In this document: positions 1 to 7,096 of the stretch, piece by piece
Layout: each line of letters begins with the position of its first letter
Numbering within the stretch: position 1 is the stretch's first letter
Program-made: the position numbers and the translations under genes
Source of the DNA: a virus
IMG/VR virus record: IMGVR_UViG_3300043411_000178
Span: 1 to 20,293 of that record
Reading direction: 5' to 3' (one strand)
DNA length: 20,293 bases
The notes under the pieces: model-generated
Database searches by the model: none
Told to the model about the DNA's origin: nothing
Seen by the model: the letters and a program-made list of their open reading frames with translations, nothing else

Positions 1-238
1 TGTCTCTGAGAGTGTCTTCATCCATATCAATAACTTCAGTCAGAAGGGACAGGTAATCGTCTGAATCCTTGTCTCTCTGAGCCGTCAGAAACCGAGCACG
101 AACAGCGTTCGACTTAACGATACAACTCTTCTGCTCAGCGGGGTTCAACTTCTTCAAGTAGAACTTGGAATCATTACCATCATCGTCTGAGATGGTTTCC
201 ATTTGCCCGCGCTGATATAGATCTTCAAGCTTAGCCAT
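1..238 (-). CDS. Probable tail assembly chaperone, N-terminal part
   Basis: The ORF runs off the left edge; 79 residues are visible, starting MAKLEDLYQRGQMETISDDD. The ATG at 238 has AAGGA five bases upstream. The segment is hydrophilic and helical (KLNPAEQKSCIVKSNAVRAR, then DYLSLLTEVIDMDEDTLRD). Its place right after the tail tube gene is that of the tail assembly chaperone, often made in two forms through a programmed frameshift near its 3' end, which lies outside this window. The call rests on position. Confidence 0.5.
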   Translation of the reverse strand, partial: MAKLEDLYQRGQMETISDDDGNDSKFYLKKLNPAEQKSCIVKSNAVRARFLTAQRDKDSDDYLSLLTEVIDMDEDTLRD

Positions 239-261
239 ATTTATCCTTGTCCTTTATACAG

Positions 262-291
262 GTCGGGAGGATCGCAATGGATCCTCCCGAC
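262..291 (-). terminator. Strong hairpin after the tail tube gene
   Basis: A perfect 12-base inverted repeat (GTCGGGAGGATC / GATCCTCCCGAC, 6-base loop) about 60 bases beyond the tail tube stop codon. The sequence after it on the minus strand (CTGTATAAAGG) has no T run, so it may be a transcript-stabilising 3' hairpin or a partial terminator rather than a classical intrinsic terminator. It ends 23 bases before the next start codon. Confidence 0.5.
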
Positions 292-348
292 TCTCGACCT
301 AATTACTCCGTAATACTAGCACAAACTTTACGTCTATGCCACTGTTAC

Positions 349-1569
349 TCAGGGACGCTCACCTTGGTAAACGATCATGGTTCCCGAGTCTGAATTCCAG
401 TTAAACGTAGGCTGGCCCTTCTGCTGTACGGAAGTCTGCATGGCAGGAACCTGAATACGTGCATCTGGGACGTAGATGGTCTTCAAGACATCACCAGTAT
501 CGGGGTGCTTGATCCGCATCTCCATCTCAAGAGGAGTGGAGGTAAGGGCGCCAGCCATCTCGTTATCCGGAACGTTGGCAACCGTGAAGATCTTAGTCAT
601 CATGTTGTCAACATCTACAGGCTTGACAACAAGGTTACCAGAAACCTCAGCGGTATCGTAGTCCTGTGCAACGTAGTGAGTGTTGCCCAGCTCTTCGTCA
701 GCCTCAAGGTTCACTCTACGAGTGGCCTCAATGGACTGGACGCCATCCCAAAGCTCAAGAGCAGGAGTGGCGGCACCGTCAGAGATGTAAACCTCAATGT
801 ACTGACCGCGGACTGCAGCAGGCTTCACCGAAACGTTCTGGTGAGAGTTCTGAGGGAAGGTGTTAGCCGTAGTGGTAGCGTACACAACGTGCAGCTCATG
901 GTAGCCCTCGTCGAACCAGTCAACCAAAAGCGTAACGCCAGTGGAAGTGTTCGTGTAGTCTGATCCGAAGAACAGTCTCTTGCTCTCGTTGGTGGTGGTG
1001 TTAACCACACATACCGAGACAGCGTTAAGGGTGTCACCGTTGTCATTGAAGGTGATGTCACCGGTCTGAGCGAAGTTGTAGGACAGAGTGTTGTTTACAA
1101 GAGTAAACACCTCAGCCTTAGGCGTGCCGTCCTTGACGTAGTAGATACCGTCACCCTTGAAGTCGAACGACTGGGTGGCGTTCTGTCGAACACCGAATCG
1201 GTACGTTACGGACTCTAGAGTCAAGTAAGGAATAGCCACGCCACCGACGATGTCGAACTGGCCATTCTTACGCTTGAACGGAGAAACCACGTCCAAAGGA
1301 ACTGAATCTGCAAAGTCGAACTCGTCGCCCTCAACAGCCGCCGTTGGGTCTCTGTTGAGAATGAGAGACTCAATCTCAGTAGAGACATCCAAGGACTCAA
1401 TGCTGAATGTAAGGTCCGGAATGTCTCGAACAGTAGCTACCGTTAGATAGTTACCGGTCTCGTAAATCTTCTCTTCCGGGATGTTCAGTGACGACACACC
1501 ACCGGTCTGGATTCTGTCAATTACGAACTGATTCGCAACGTGCAGAATCTGTCCTGCCTTTGTAGCCAC
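349..1569 (-). CDS. Major tail tube protein
   Basis: A 406-residue, beta-rich protein. It begins MATKAGQILHVANQFVIDRI, and YETGNYLTVATVRDIPDLTF followed by DVSTEIESLI is typical of the tube-forming domain of siphovirus tail proteins. The middle and C-terminal parts contain many Thr/Val-rich strands that may form an extra Ig-like domain, which would explain a length above that of a simple tube protein. The start is GTG with AGGAGG five bases upstream, a strong site that suits an abundant virion protein. A 12-pair hairpin follows the stop and a chaperone-like gene comes next, the usual order. A tail sheath is less likely because no separate tube gene follows in the visible sequence. Confidence 0.75.
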   Translation of the reverse strand: MATKAGQILHVANQFVIDRIQTGGVSSLNIPEEKIYETGNYLTVATVRDIPDLTFSIESLDVSTEIESLILNRDPTAAVEGDEFDFADSVPLDVVSPFKRKNGQFDIVGGVAIPYLTLESVTYRFGVRQNATQSFDFKGDGIYYVKDGTPKAEVFTLVNNTLSYNFAQTGDITFNDNGDTLNAVSVCVVNTTTNESKRLFFGSDYTNTSTGVTLLVDWFDEGYHELHVVYATTTANTFPQNSHQNVSVKPAAVRGQYIEVYISDGAATPALELWDGVQSIEATRRVNLEADEELGNTHYVAQDYDTAEVSGNLVVKPVDVDNMMTKIFTVANVPDNEMAGALTSTPLEMEMRIKHPDTGDVLKTIYVPDARIQVPAMQTSVQQKGQPTFNWNSDSGTMIVYQGERP

Positions 1570-1655
1570 AAGAGCCTCCTAGAAAGTACTTTAATATGCA
1601 TCAAAAAGTGACGCGCTTATGATAATACTCGGCACTGAGAACCCTTAGTCTTAGG

Positions 1656-2501
1656 CTACAATGGGAACAAAGTGCCCGGCTTGATTCGAACACCCTTCTC
1701 AGCCTTCTCGGAGGCTTCCGCCATACGCTCATCAAAGTAGATCTTGTACTCAATCGGGAATCTATCTTCCAATCCTTGAAGGCCAGCATCCAGATAGTGG
1801 CGAGCCTTAATGCCGACCGTGGGAAGACGCTTCTTGATCCGTACCGTGGCCTTCGCCCCTGGACCACCACGGGTAACAGTCTTCACCAAGGTAACAGCAC
1901 CAGGACGGAACTCGTTACCAGTACTGGCACCCGAGAATTCATGCCTTGGGATGGATGCATTCCCGTCACCATCGAAGAAGATACCAGCAGGCATTGAGAA
2001 GCCAGGTCGTGGCTTGTCCCTGAATCCAACAGGTGGTCCAATAACCCTGTCATCGAACCGTAACCTGAATACACCATTGGGACCGCCCTTGCCAGCGGCC
2101 TTACCAGCACCGAAGTTCAATCGCGCCCAATGCTTGGCCTCATCATTAAGGACCTGAGTGTTGGCGAAGTAGATACCATGAGCATCAGAATAGGCGAACT
2201 TGTCCGACCTTACTGCCCTCTGAAGGCCACCCGTCAAACGACCTCTCTCCGCACCGTAATGCTTGGCTCGCGAGCTGATCTGAGAGACAGAATTCCTAGT
2301 TCGAGCAAGCATCTCTTTGACGATCTTCTCATTGGTCGTCTCAAGCTTGCGAGGGTTGTTGATCTGAACAGCTTCAGCTAGAGCTTTCACCCCACCATGA
2401 GGACCAATCGTACCCCTAGAATAAGTGTTAACGATGTTCTTGGCCAACGCTCTATTCATCTTCATAGAAGAGTCGATACAGAACCCCGCAAGATCTAACA
2501 T
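1656..2501 (-). CDS. Tail-region protein, possibly HK97 gp10-like
   Basis: A 281-residue basic protein. The N-terminal part is helical (ALAKNIVNTYSRG, then ARTRNSVSQISSRAKHYG), and the middle is rich in Gly, Pro, Arg and Phe (VGFRDKPRPGFSMPAGIFFD). Toward the C-terminus PTVGIKARHYLDAGLQGLED resembles the end of minor tail/neck proteins, in which a 'PARHFL' segment precedes a final helix. It stands directly before the tail tube gene. A GGGGAG site lies six bases before the ATG. Naming it gp10-like is a guess from position and C-terminal pattern. Confidence 0.5.
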   Translation of the reverse strand: MLDLAGFCIDSSMKMNRALAKNIVNTYSRGTIGPHGGVKALAEAVQINNPRKLETTNEKIVKEMLARTRNSVSQISSRAKHYGAERGRLTGGLQRAVRSDKFAYSDAHGIYFANTQVLNDEAKHWARLNFGAGKAAGKGGPNGVFRLRFDDRVIGPPVGFRDKPRPGFSMPAGIFFDGDGNASIPRHEFSGASTGNEFRPGAVTLVKTVTRGGPGAKATVRIKKRLPTVGIKARHYLDAGLQGLEDRFPIEYKIYFDERMAEASEKAEKGVRIKPGTLFPL

Positions 2502-2503
2502 CG

Positions 2504-2800
2504 CTACTCCCCTATTTCTAGACTAGCCTTCATAAACTCGGTGTTGTTGTGGATGTCTTCAAGCATACTAACAAAGTAATCGTTAGAGATACCCGACTCG
2601 CTCTCTGCTCGCTTAACGCAGTCCATCGAAAGTTCGGCTAACTCATTCACTTCATCGAGGATAACCTTTCTCAGACTGAAACAGACGTCATCAGGTAAGA
2701 ACTTATCACAATTAGTCTCCTTGAAGGACAATAGGATAGCGGAGGCTCGCCTGGCCCTTCGGTCGATCGCATCATTCAATTCTTCCGTTAAATCACTCAT
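2504..2800 (-). CDS. Small helical protein of unknown function
   Basis: A 98-residue acidic, probably all-helical protein starting MSDLTEELNDAIDRRARRAS. It contains DDVCFSLRKVILDEVNELAE and no recognisable domain, signal peptide or membrane segment. The ATG overlaps the HNH stop as ATGA, and the stop lies two bases before the next gene. Its place among the tail genes suggests a small virion or assembly protein, but nothing in the sequence shows that directly. Confidence 0.6.
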   Translation of the reverse strand: MSDLTEELNDAIDRRARRASAILLSFKETNCDKFLPDDVCFSLRKVILDEVNELAELSMDCVKRAESESGISNDYFVSMLEDIHNNTEFMKASLEIGE

Positions 2801-3441
2801 CCGTCATACCTTTCAAGAATTTCCTTGGCCCATACTACCAAATCTTCTACACGTTGACCGGCTGGTTGAGTCTTTACCCACAACTCCAAGTTCTCTGGTC
2901 TATTATCGGTACGAACACCATTCTTATGGTGGATATTCTCGCCCTTGACAAGGGGCCTACCGATTGTTTCTTCCATGACTAGGATATGTTCTAAAACATA
3001 TCCCTGCTTACTTGAACGTGGATGATCTGGACAAAGTTCTAGTGTATATCCGGCCGCATTAACAATGTATTGCTTCTTTTTCGGATACGACCTTTTAGCC
3101 AACCCAGTAACCCACCGCTCTGCTGCCCCGCAGGATCTACACATCTTAGATGTTCTAAGCTGCATTGGGCCGTGGCAGCGAGGGCACTCAAACATAGGTC
3201 GATTGTCCATAAACTTCTTACGAGTACAAGGAAGACAATTCCACTTATGTAGAGTTTCAAACTCAACTCCACACGTCTTACAGTCTCGCTTTACTGGATT
3301 AGCAGCCTTAGCGTCTTTATACTGTTGATACCTCCGCTTCGTGCGGATGGCAGTTACTTCCTTCTTACACTTCGCACAACGGGCTTGACCCTTACGATTC
3401 ACTGCCTCGTTAACGTTACATCTTCCACAAATTCTATTCAT
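2797..3441 (-). CDS. HNH homing endonuclease with three zinc fingers
   Basis: A 214-residue protein. Three C4 zinc-finger-like groups come first: C5-x2-C8/C22-x2-C25, C54-x2-C57/C69-x2-C72 and C86-x2-C89/C101-x2-C104. The nuclease core follows: YVLEHILVMEETIGRPL (148-164), then ENIHHKNGVRTDNRPENLEL (168-187), the typical HNH pattern of phage homing enzymes, with H152, H171, H172 and N180. It lies inside the connector/tail gene row and its stop overlaps the next start as ATGA, so the row stays coupled. Its own ribosome site is weak. It is a mobile gene with no expected structural role. Confidence 0.9.
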   Translation of the reverse strand: MNRICGRCNVNEAVNRKGQARCAKCKKEVTAIRTKRRYQQYKDAKAANPVKRDCKTCGVEFETLHKWNCLPCTRKKFMDNRPMFECPRCHGPMQLRTSKMCRSCGAAERWVTGLAKRSYPKKKQYIVNAAGYTLELCPDHPRSSKQGYVLEHILVMEETIGRPLVKGENIHHKNGVRTDNRPENLELWVKTQPAGQRVEDLVVWAKEILERYDG

Positions 3442-3471
3442 ACCAGTTTATCGTCAATGATGCACATTAAA

Positions 3472-3987
3472 TCAAGAGCCGTAGTAATTGTCAATCAACA
3501 AGAAGCGACAGCTGTACCAGTTCTTCAACCAAGTATCAGCAGCGATTTCTGGCTTGTCGATGATCACGTCCTCAATCTGACAGGTGAAGATCGGTACCGG
3601 AGTAGCCAGTGTCCAATCATATACTTCCAACACTGGACCTTGGCGCCCTATGGAGTACATCTTCCCTCTAAGGATATCTCGTACATCATTGATCAAATGG
3701 ATGCCAATGGACTTGTCGGCTGCATAGAAGTCCACATAGAAGCCCCAACTTACCTCAGTGAAGTCCGACCCCAGTTCAGCTTCATTCTCATCCATGTCGA
3801 AGTCAGCCAAAGCAATCGTGTTTAGAGGGATCTCTCTATTCAGCGGCAAAGGCTCAGGAGTGATCCGAACATTCTCGCGACCGGGCTGCCCGTCGAACCA
3901 GCCGAGCTGATCCAAGGAGTCTTCAAGCATACGAAACAATGAATCGTGGATCAATCGGGAGCGAAGTCCGCCAGTGTAGTCAGTCAT
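3472..3987 (-). CDS. Probable tail terminator / tail completion protein
   Basis: A 171-residue mixed alpha/beta protein. The N-terminal helix (SRLIHDSLFRMLEDSLDQLG) is followed by strands, LGSDFTEVSWGFYVDFYAAD, a helix IGIHLINDVRDILRGKM and C-terminal strands ending CRFLLIDNYYGS. This order matches tail terminator proteins, which cap the tail tube and join it to the head. Its position before the tail tube gene, separated only by an HNH gene and two tail-region genes, agrees. The start at 3987 has only a distant GAGG site, so coupling to the gene before is likely. Confidence 0.5.
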   Translation of the reverse strand: MTDYTGGLRSRLIHDSLFRMLEDSLDQLGWFDGQPGRENVRITPEPLPLNREIPLNTIALADFDMDENEAELGSDFTEVSWGFYVDFYAADKSIGIHLINDVRDILRGKMYSIGRQGPVLEVYDWTLATPVPIFTCQIEDVIIDKPEIAADTWLKNWYSCRFLLIDNYYGS

Positions 3988-3993
3988 TTTCTG

Positions 3994-4440
3994 TTACGCC
4001 TCATCCGCAGCTTCGCAGTAAATCGGATACATATCGAACTCAAACATACTGATCGTGTTGCCAATACTCTTGATCAAGAATGTAGCCTCACTGATCAGGA
4101 TCTTATTAGCACCTTCGACTAAGGCGTACTCCTCTGCCATGACATAGACAATGGCGCGAGACGGCGTGAACTCACCAACAGAAGTCATCTCTTCTCGGGA
4201 TACTCTAGCCACGTACTCAACAACACAATCCACCTTAACTGGAGCATTTGCAACAGTAGTGGTTGGGGCTGCGTCCCATGAATATGGGCGACCCATGGAG
4301 TCTGCAGTATCGAACGTCTTTACATCGTCCCAAACAAACGTAGTCTGCTCAGCCGTTTGATTCGGATTGGCCATCTGCATGGCGAAGAGAATCCCTTCAC
4401 GGAACTTGGCGTAAGGAAACCTTGGATCTGTACCACCCAT
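3994..4440 (-). CDS. Probable head-tail connector (stopper-like) protein
   Basis: A 148-residue, beta-rich protein. DCVVEYVARVSREEMTSVGE and PSRAIVYVMAEEYALVEGA alternate strands, followed by ILISEATFLIKSIGNTISMF, the compact beta-barrel pattern of stopper or connector proteins that close the head-tail channel. It starts seven bases after the previous stop, with a GAGGTAAGG site overlapping that stop. The next gene starts six bases after its own stop. The name rests mainly on gene order. Confidence 0.5.
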   Translation of the reverse strand: MGGTDPRFPYAKFREGILFAMQMANPNQTAEQTTFVWDDVKTFDTADSMGRPYSWDAAPTTTVANAPVKVDCVVEYVARVSREEMTSVGEFTPSRAIVYVMAEEYALVEGANKILISEATFLIKSIGNTISMFEFDMYPIYCEAADEA

Positions 4441-4446
4441 AATACC

Positions 4447-4944
4447 TTACCTCATCCAGTAGGAATCGCCGTAAATCAACACGTCATTAGCAGTAGTGGA
4501 CAGGTCAATGATGAAGTCGGTAGTAGCACCAAGATCAGACAGACGAGACAGGATCATATCCCGCTTCTTAATCCACTCATCCAAGATAGCCTTAAGGGCA
4601 GTCGCAGAGTTCTGAGTTTCAAACTCGGCAGGTCCGGCCTTAGCTCGGAACAACGTATTAGTGTTACGAATAGACTGCAGGATGATGTTCAGGCCCGCGT
4701 AGAGGACAACGATCTGCTGATAGTCCCTCTCCAAGTCGTCAGCGGCTGGATCGTCGGGAACGATCTCATCGTCTTCATTGACATAGAAACCTGTAAACAG
4801 ACCGGCCTCAATCCGCGCAGACCAAAATGCATCAGCCAAATAGCCGACCCACATCGTGGACGTGACGTTAGGATACAAGTCCTCGTCGGGTGGGCTGATC
4901 GTTCTCTTCAGAGGATCGATCAGATCATTCAAATCTACAGCCAT
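4447..4944 (-). CDS. Probable head-tail adaptor protein
   Basis: A 165-residue protein, mainly helical, starting MAVDLNDLIDPLKRTISPPD. The pattern of an N-terminal helix, WVGYLADAFWSARIEAGLF, an acidic DPAADDLERDYQQIVVLYAG and a long middle helix resembles head-tail adaptor/connector proteins that bind under the portal. The position, two genes after the capsid and three before the HNH gene, fits. The ATG has AGGAGG upstream. Identification is by position and fold character rather than a specific motif. Confidence 0.6.
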   Translation of the reverse strand: MAVDLNDLIDPLKRTISPPDEDLYPNVTSTMWVGYLADAFWSARIEAGLFTGFYVNEDDEIVPDDPAADDLERDYQQIVVLYAGLNIILQSIRNTNTLFRAKAGPAEFETQNSATALKAILDEWIKKRDMILSRLSDLGATTDFIIDLSTTANDVLIYGDSYWMR

Positions 4945-4960
4945 GGAAGCCTCCTAATAC

Positions 4961-5446
4961 TTAAGCAGTATCGGCAGACTTCCCTACGGAACTGACCGAG
5001 CCAGACGGCTTCAGTTGGGCAAGACGACCCTCAAGAGCTTGGACACGCTTATAGGGAGCGTCAGCTTCCTTAGCGATCTCAATCCAGTGCTTCACGGTGA
5101 TAACGTTCGTGACCTCGCCAAGACGAGTTGCGAACGTACCAGCGTGGCCCTTGATGAGCTTACGCATCTCTTCCTTGTCCATAACGTTCGGGTTGTTAGC
5201 GAACTGAAGTCTGTCCTCATCGGTAATCAAGCGCACAGGCACTAGCATACCATTCAGGAAAGGATCCATCGATTCGTCTGCACAGATCTCCTGATTGATC
5301 TTGCGATCACGAGGAGTAATATGCAGCTTTCGGCCGCCCTGTACGCGCTCTTCACCCATGCTGCCGTCTGCGCCGATCTTGCGAACAACGGTAGACGCTT
5401 CAGTGGCATTCTCCCACAATTCCGTTACATCATCTGTTGATGTCAT
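4961..5446 (-). CDS. Virion-region protein of unknown function after capsid gene
   Basis: A 161-residue protein, hydrophilic and largely helical, starting MTSTDDVTELWENATEA. RKLHITPRDRKINQEICADE (39-58) precedes a proline-containing segment (FLNGMLVPVRLI), and the C-terminus is a helix plus a Ser/Gly-rich tail (SGSVSSVGKSADTA). The ATG at 5446 has AAGGAG in the same leader as the decoration gene; an in-frame start at 5479 would lie in the terminator hairpin. Position just after the capsid gene and before connector-like proteins suggests a head or head-tail interface role, which is inference only. No domain recognised. Confidence 0.6.
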   Translation of the reverse strand: MTSTDDVTELWENATEASTVVRKIGADGSMGEERVQGGRKLHITPRDRKINQEICADESMDPFLNGMLVPVRLITDEDRLQFANNPNVMDKEEMRKLIKGHAGTFATRLGEVTNVITVKHWIEIAKEADAPYKRVQALEGRLAQLKPSGSVSSVGKSADTA

Positions 5447-5480
5447 TCTATCTCCTTTTTCCCTTTTATAGAAAGCCAAA

Positions 5481-5504
5481 GGCCATGGGGATTAACCCAT
5501 GGCC
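5481..5504 (-). terminator. Hairpin terminator after the capsid gene
   Basis: A perfect 9-base inverted repeat (GGCCATGGG / CCCATGGCC, 6-base loop), followed on the minus strand by TTTGGCTTTCT. The stem is GC-rich and the downstream tract is moderately T-rich, so this is a plausible intrinsic or attenuating terminator. It would end part of the capsid transcripts before the connector genes. It also makes the upstream start at 5479 for the next gene unlikely. Confidence 0.6.
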
Positions 5505-5521
5505 CAAGACTATCACATTGA

Positions 5522-5537
5522 AATAGCTTACGCTATC
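5522..5537 (-). other. Short hairpin with GNRA loop after the capsid gene
   Basis: On the minus strand GATAGC-GTAA-GCTATT folds into a six-pair stem (one G-U pair) closed by a GTAA tetraloop of the GNRA class. It lies between the capsid stop codon and the larger hairpin at 5481-5504. It might stabilise the 3' end of the capsid mRNA; chance is not excluded. Confidence 0.3.
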
Positions 5538-5560
5538 ATTGAACCCGCATTTTACCTTAA

Positions 5561-6496
5561 TCAGGCAGTGATGCTGGTGTCGATGATTCGACGTAGACGC
5601 TCTGGACGCCACACGATTCCGCCGAAGTCACGACGCTGCATGTAGTGCCAGAACCAGTTGTCCTGCTCGGTGAACTGCTTGGTCTTAGCGCCACCCCAGA
5701 AGGCAAACTTGGAGGCATCTCGACCCACGACCCACAGCTCGTTGGCTGGGAAGAATGGGTTGTCGTTGTCGTCCTTGTAGTTCCGAAGGTTGACGATGTT
5801 AGCACCACGGTACAAGCCCATGACGCCACGCTTAAGCAGCTGCTCGTTGGTCTCAGGAGTGTATGCGCCGTACGCACCACCATTGAGAGCAACAACACCA
5901 TCGACGATCTTGTCGGTGATGGTTCGGCGACCGATGATGACTACGTCATCGTTGGTCTCGTCCTTGACCTCACGGATAGCCGTGTTCAGCGTGTCCAAGG
6001 ACAGGCCAGAAGCTGACGTGTAGTAAGGGGACGATGCCGAGACAGCATCCTGGAAGGTGCGAAGAACCCGAAGGTTGATCTCACCAGCAAGACGCTGGAT
6101 GCCCTGGTCGATGACACGCTGAGCGGTCGGACCGAAATCGGCTTCCATCTTGTCTTCCATCTCGGACACGTGGAAAGCCACTGTGTCACGAAGGATCTCG
6201 AAACGGTCCTCACGGATCGTGCTTTCCTCAATGTAGCCACCTGGAGTGATCCAGTGTGCCCGCATACCCTTAGCCTCTGAGACGTAGGAACGTCCAGTCG
6301 GCGACAGGTACTCAACGTCAGCCAAGAGATCAATCAAGTTCTCCTGCTCGAAGCCATCGGTGATCTGCTGAGAAATGACTTCCGCCATCTCCTCACGCCA
6401 CGCATCACGCTTCCAGTTGAGACGGGCTTCCTCGTTGAGGGCCTTGATCTTCTGCTCGTGAGCTGCTCGCTCTTCTGTGGTCAATCTCTTACTCAT
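5561..6496 (-). CDS. Major capsid protein (HK97 fold)
   Basis: A 311-residue protein. The first 60 residues are helical and charged (N-arm), followed by LSPTGRSYVSEAKGMRAHWI. The middle has the long helix MEADFGPTAQRVIDQGIQRL expected of the spine helix. Near the C-terminus PANELWVVGRDASKFAFWGG and FWHYMQRRDFGGIVWRPERL match the end of HK97-fold capsid proteins in phages of this type. I take the ATG at 6496 because AAGGAG lies five bases upstream, overlapping the previous stop; the frame extends to 6547 but that would overlap the decoration gene. A short N-arm and a separate scaffold agree with no scaffold domain being fused. Two hairpins follow the stop. It forms the hexamers and pentamers of the head. 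Confidence 0.88.
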   Translation of the reverse strand: MSKRLTTEERAAHEQKIKALNEEARLNWKRDAWREEMAEVISQQITDGFEQENLIDLLADVEYLSPTGRSYVSEAKGMRAHWITPGGYIEESTIREDRFEILRDTVAFHVSEMEDKMEADFGPTAQRVIDQGIQRLAGEINLRVLRTFQDAVSASSPYYTSASGLSLDTLNTAIREVKDETNDDVVIIGRRTITDKIVDGVVALNGGAYGAYTPETNEQLLKRGVMGLYRGANIVNLRNYKDDNDNPFFPANELWVVGRDASKFAFWGGAKTKQFTEQDNWFWHYMQRRDFGGIVWRPERLRRIIDTSITA

Positions 6497-6506
6497 TGTT
6501 TTCTCC

Positions 6507-7085
6507 TTAGAAGAGGAAGCGAGCTTCGATTTCGCCGCGGTCAGCACTTACGCCGGTAATTACCAGCCATGCCTCATCGACGTCCGAGGTCTCGACCCAG
6601 TAGCCATTGTCGTCCGAAGGGGTGTCATGCGGACGAAGGTAGTTGCCGACAGCGACAGATGGAGTAGCCTGTGAAAGCCCCGCCACCATGATTCTGCCTG
6701 CGTAGTCTCGCTGTCCGTAGAACGACCGGTCTTCGGTATTGCGAAGAACAATCTTCACCTGAGGACCGGACACAAGGTAGCAACCGCGACCAGCAGGTGC
6801 CGTGTCAAAGTCCGAGTAGGTGGTTAGTACAGGATCGAAGCCGCTCATGGCATCGTAGCTCCACTCGTAGATCGCTAGACCGTGAATACCCGAAACCGGG
6901 CCACTCACGCCAGTAGCGACTTCGACTGGAAGTCTGCCGTTTGCATCTTCGCCATCAGCTGTGATGACCTCAACGGGGGCGCCGAACGGAATGGCGTCCT
7001 CGCCTGCAGGGATCACGTAGCGCGCAGCTCGCTGACCCTGGTGAGGCTGTACTCTGAATTCAAAGTTACGTCCGTAGGTTGACAT
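6507..7085 (-). CDS. Probable capsid decoration protein
   Basis: A 192-residue, glycine- and beta-rich protein. RYVIPAGEDAIPFGAPVEVI (22-41) followed by repeated short strands (GIHGLAIYEW, GRGCYLVSGPQVKIVL, VAVGNYLRP) resembles small head decoration or capsid-stabilising proteins that bind the outside of the shell. It lies between the scaffold and the major capsid gene, a position often held by decoration proteins. The ATG at 7085 follows AAGGAG in a leader nearly identical to that of the gene at 5446, suggesting high expression. Its stop codon is embedded just before the capsid gene Shine-Dalgarno site. The assignment rests on position and general character; a head fibre or other virion protein is possible. 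Confidence 0.55.
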   Translation of the reverse strand: MSTYGRNFEFRVQPHQGQRAARYVIPAGEDAIPFGAPVEVITADGEDANGRLPVEVATGVSGPVSGIHGLAIYEWSYDAMSGFDPVLTTYSDFDTAPAGRGCYLVSGPQVKIVLRNTEDRSFYGQRDYAGRIMVAGLSQATPSVAVGNYLRPHDTPSDDNGYWVETSDVDEAWLVITGVSADRGEIEARFLF

Positions 7086-7096
7086 TTTCTATCTCC

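Noticed and set aside
505-963. 152-residue plus-strand ORF opposite the tail tube gene
   Set aside because: It lies wholly antisense to a well-supported gene, has no clear ribosome site and shows no recognisable domain.
1570-1655. Promoter in the 86-base gap before the tail tube gene
   Set aside because: AT-rich stretches such as TATTAT occur, but no -35 element with correct spacing could be matched.
4357-4995. 212-residue plus-strand ORF
   Set aside because: It runs antisense across two coupled structural genes and into a third; the composition looks like a codon shadow.
5447-5479. Upstream start at 5479 for the gene after the capsid gene
   Set aside because: It lies against the terminator hairpin and lacks a ribosome site; the ATG at 5446 has a strong one.
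6497-6547. Upstream start of the capsid gene at 6547
   Set aside because: It would overlap the decoration gene and has no ribosome site; the ATG at 6496 has AAGGAG at the right distance.
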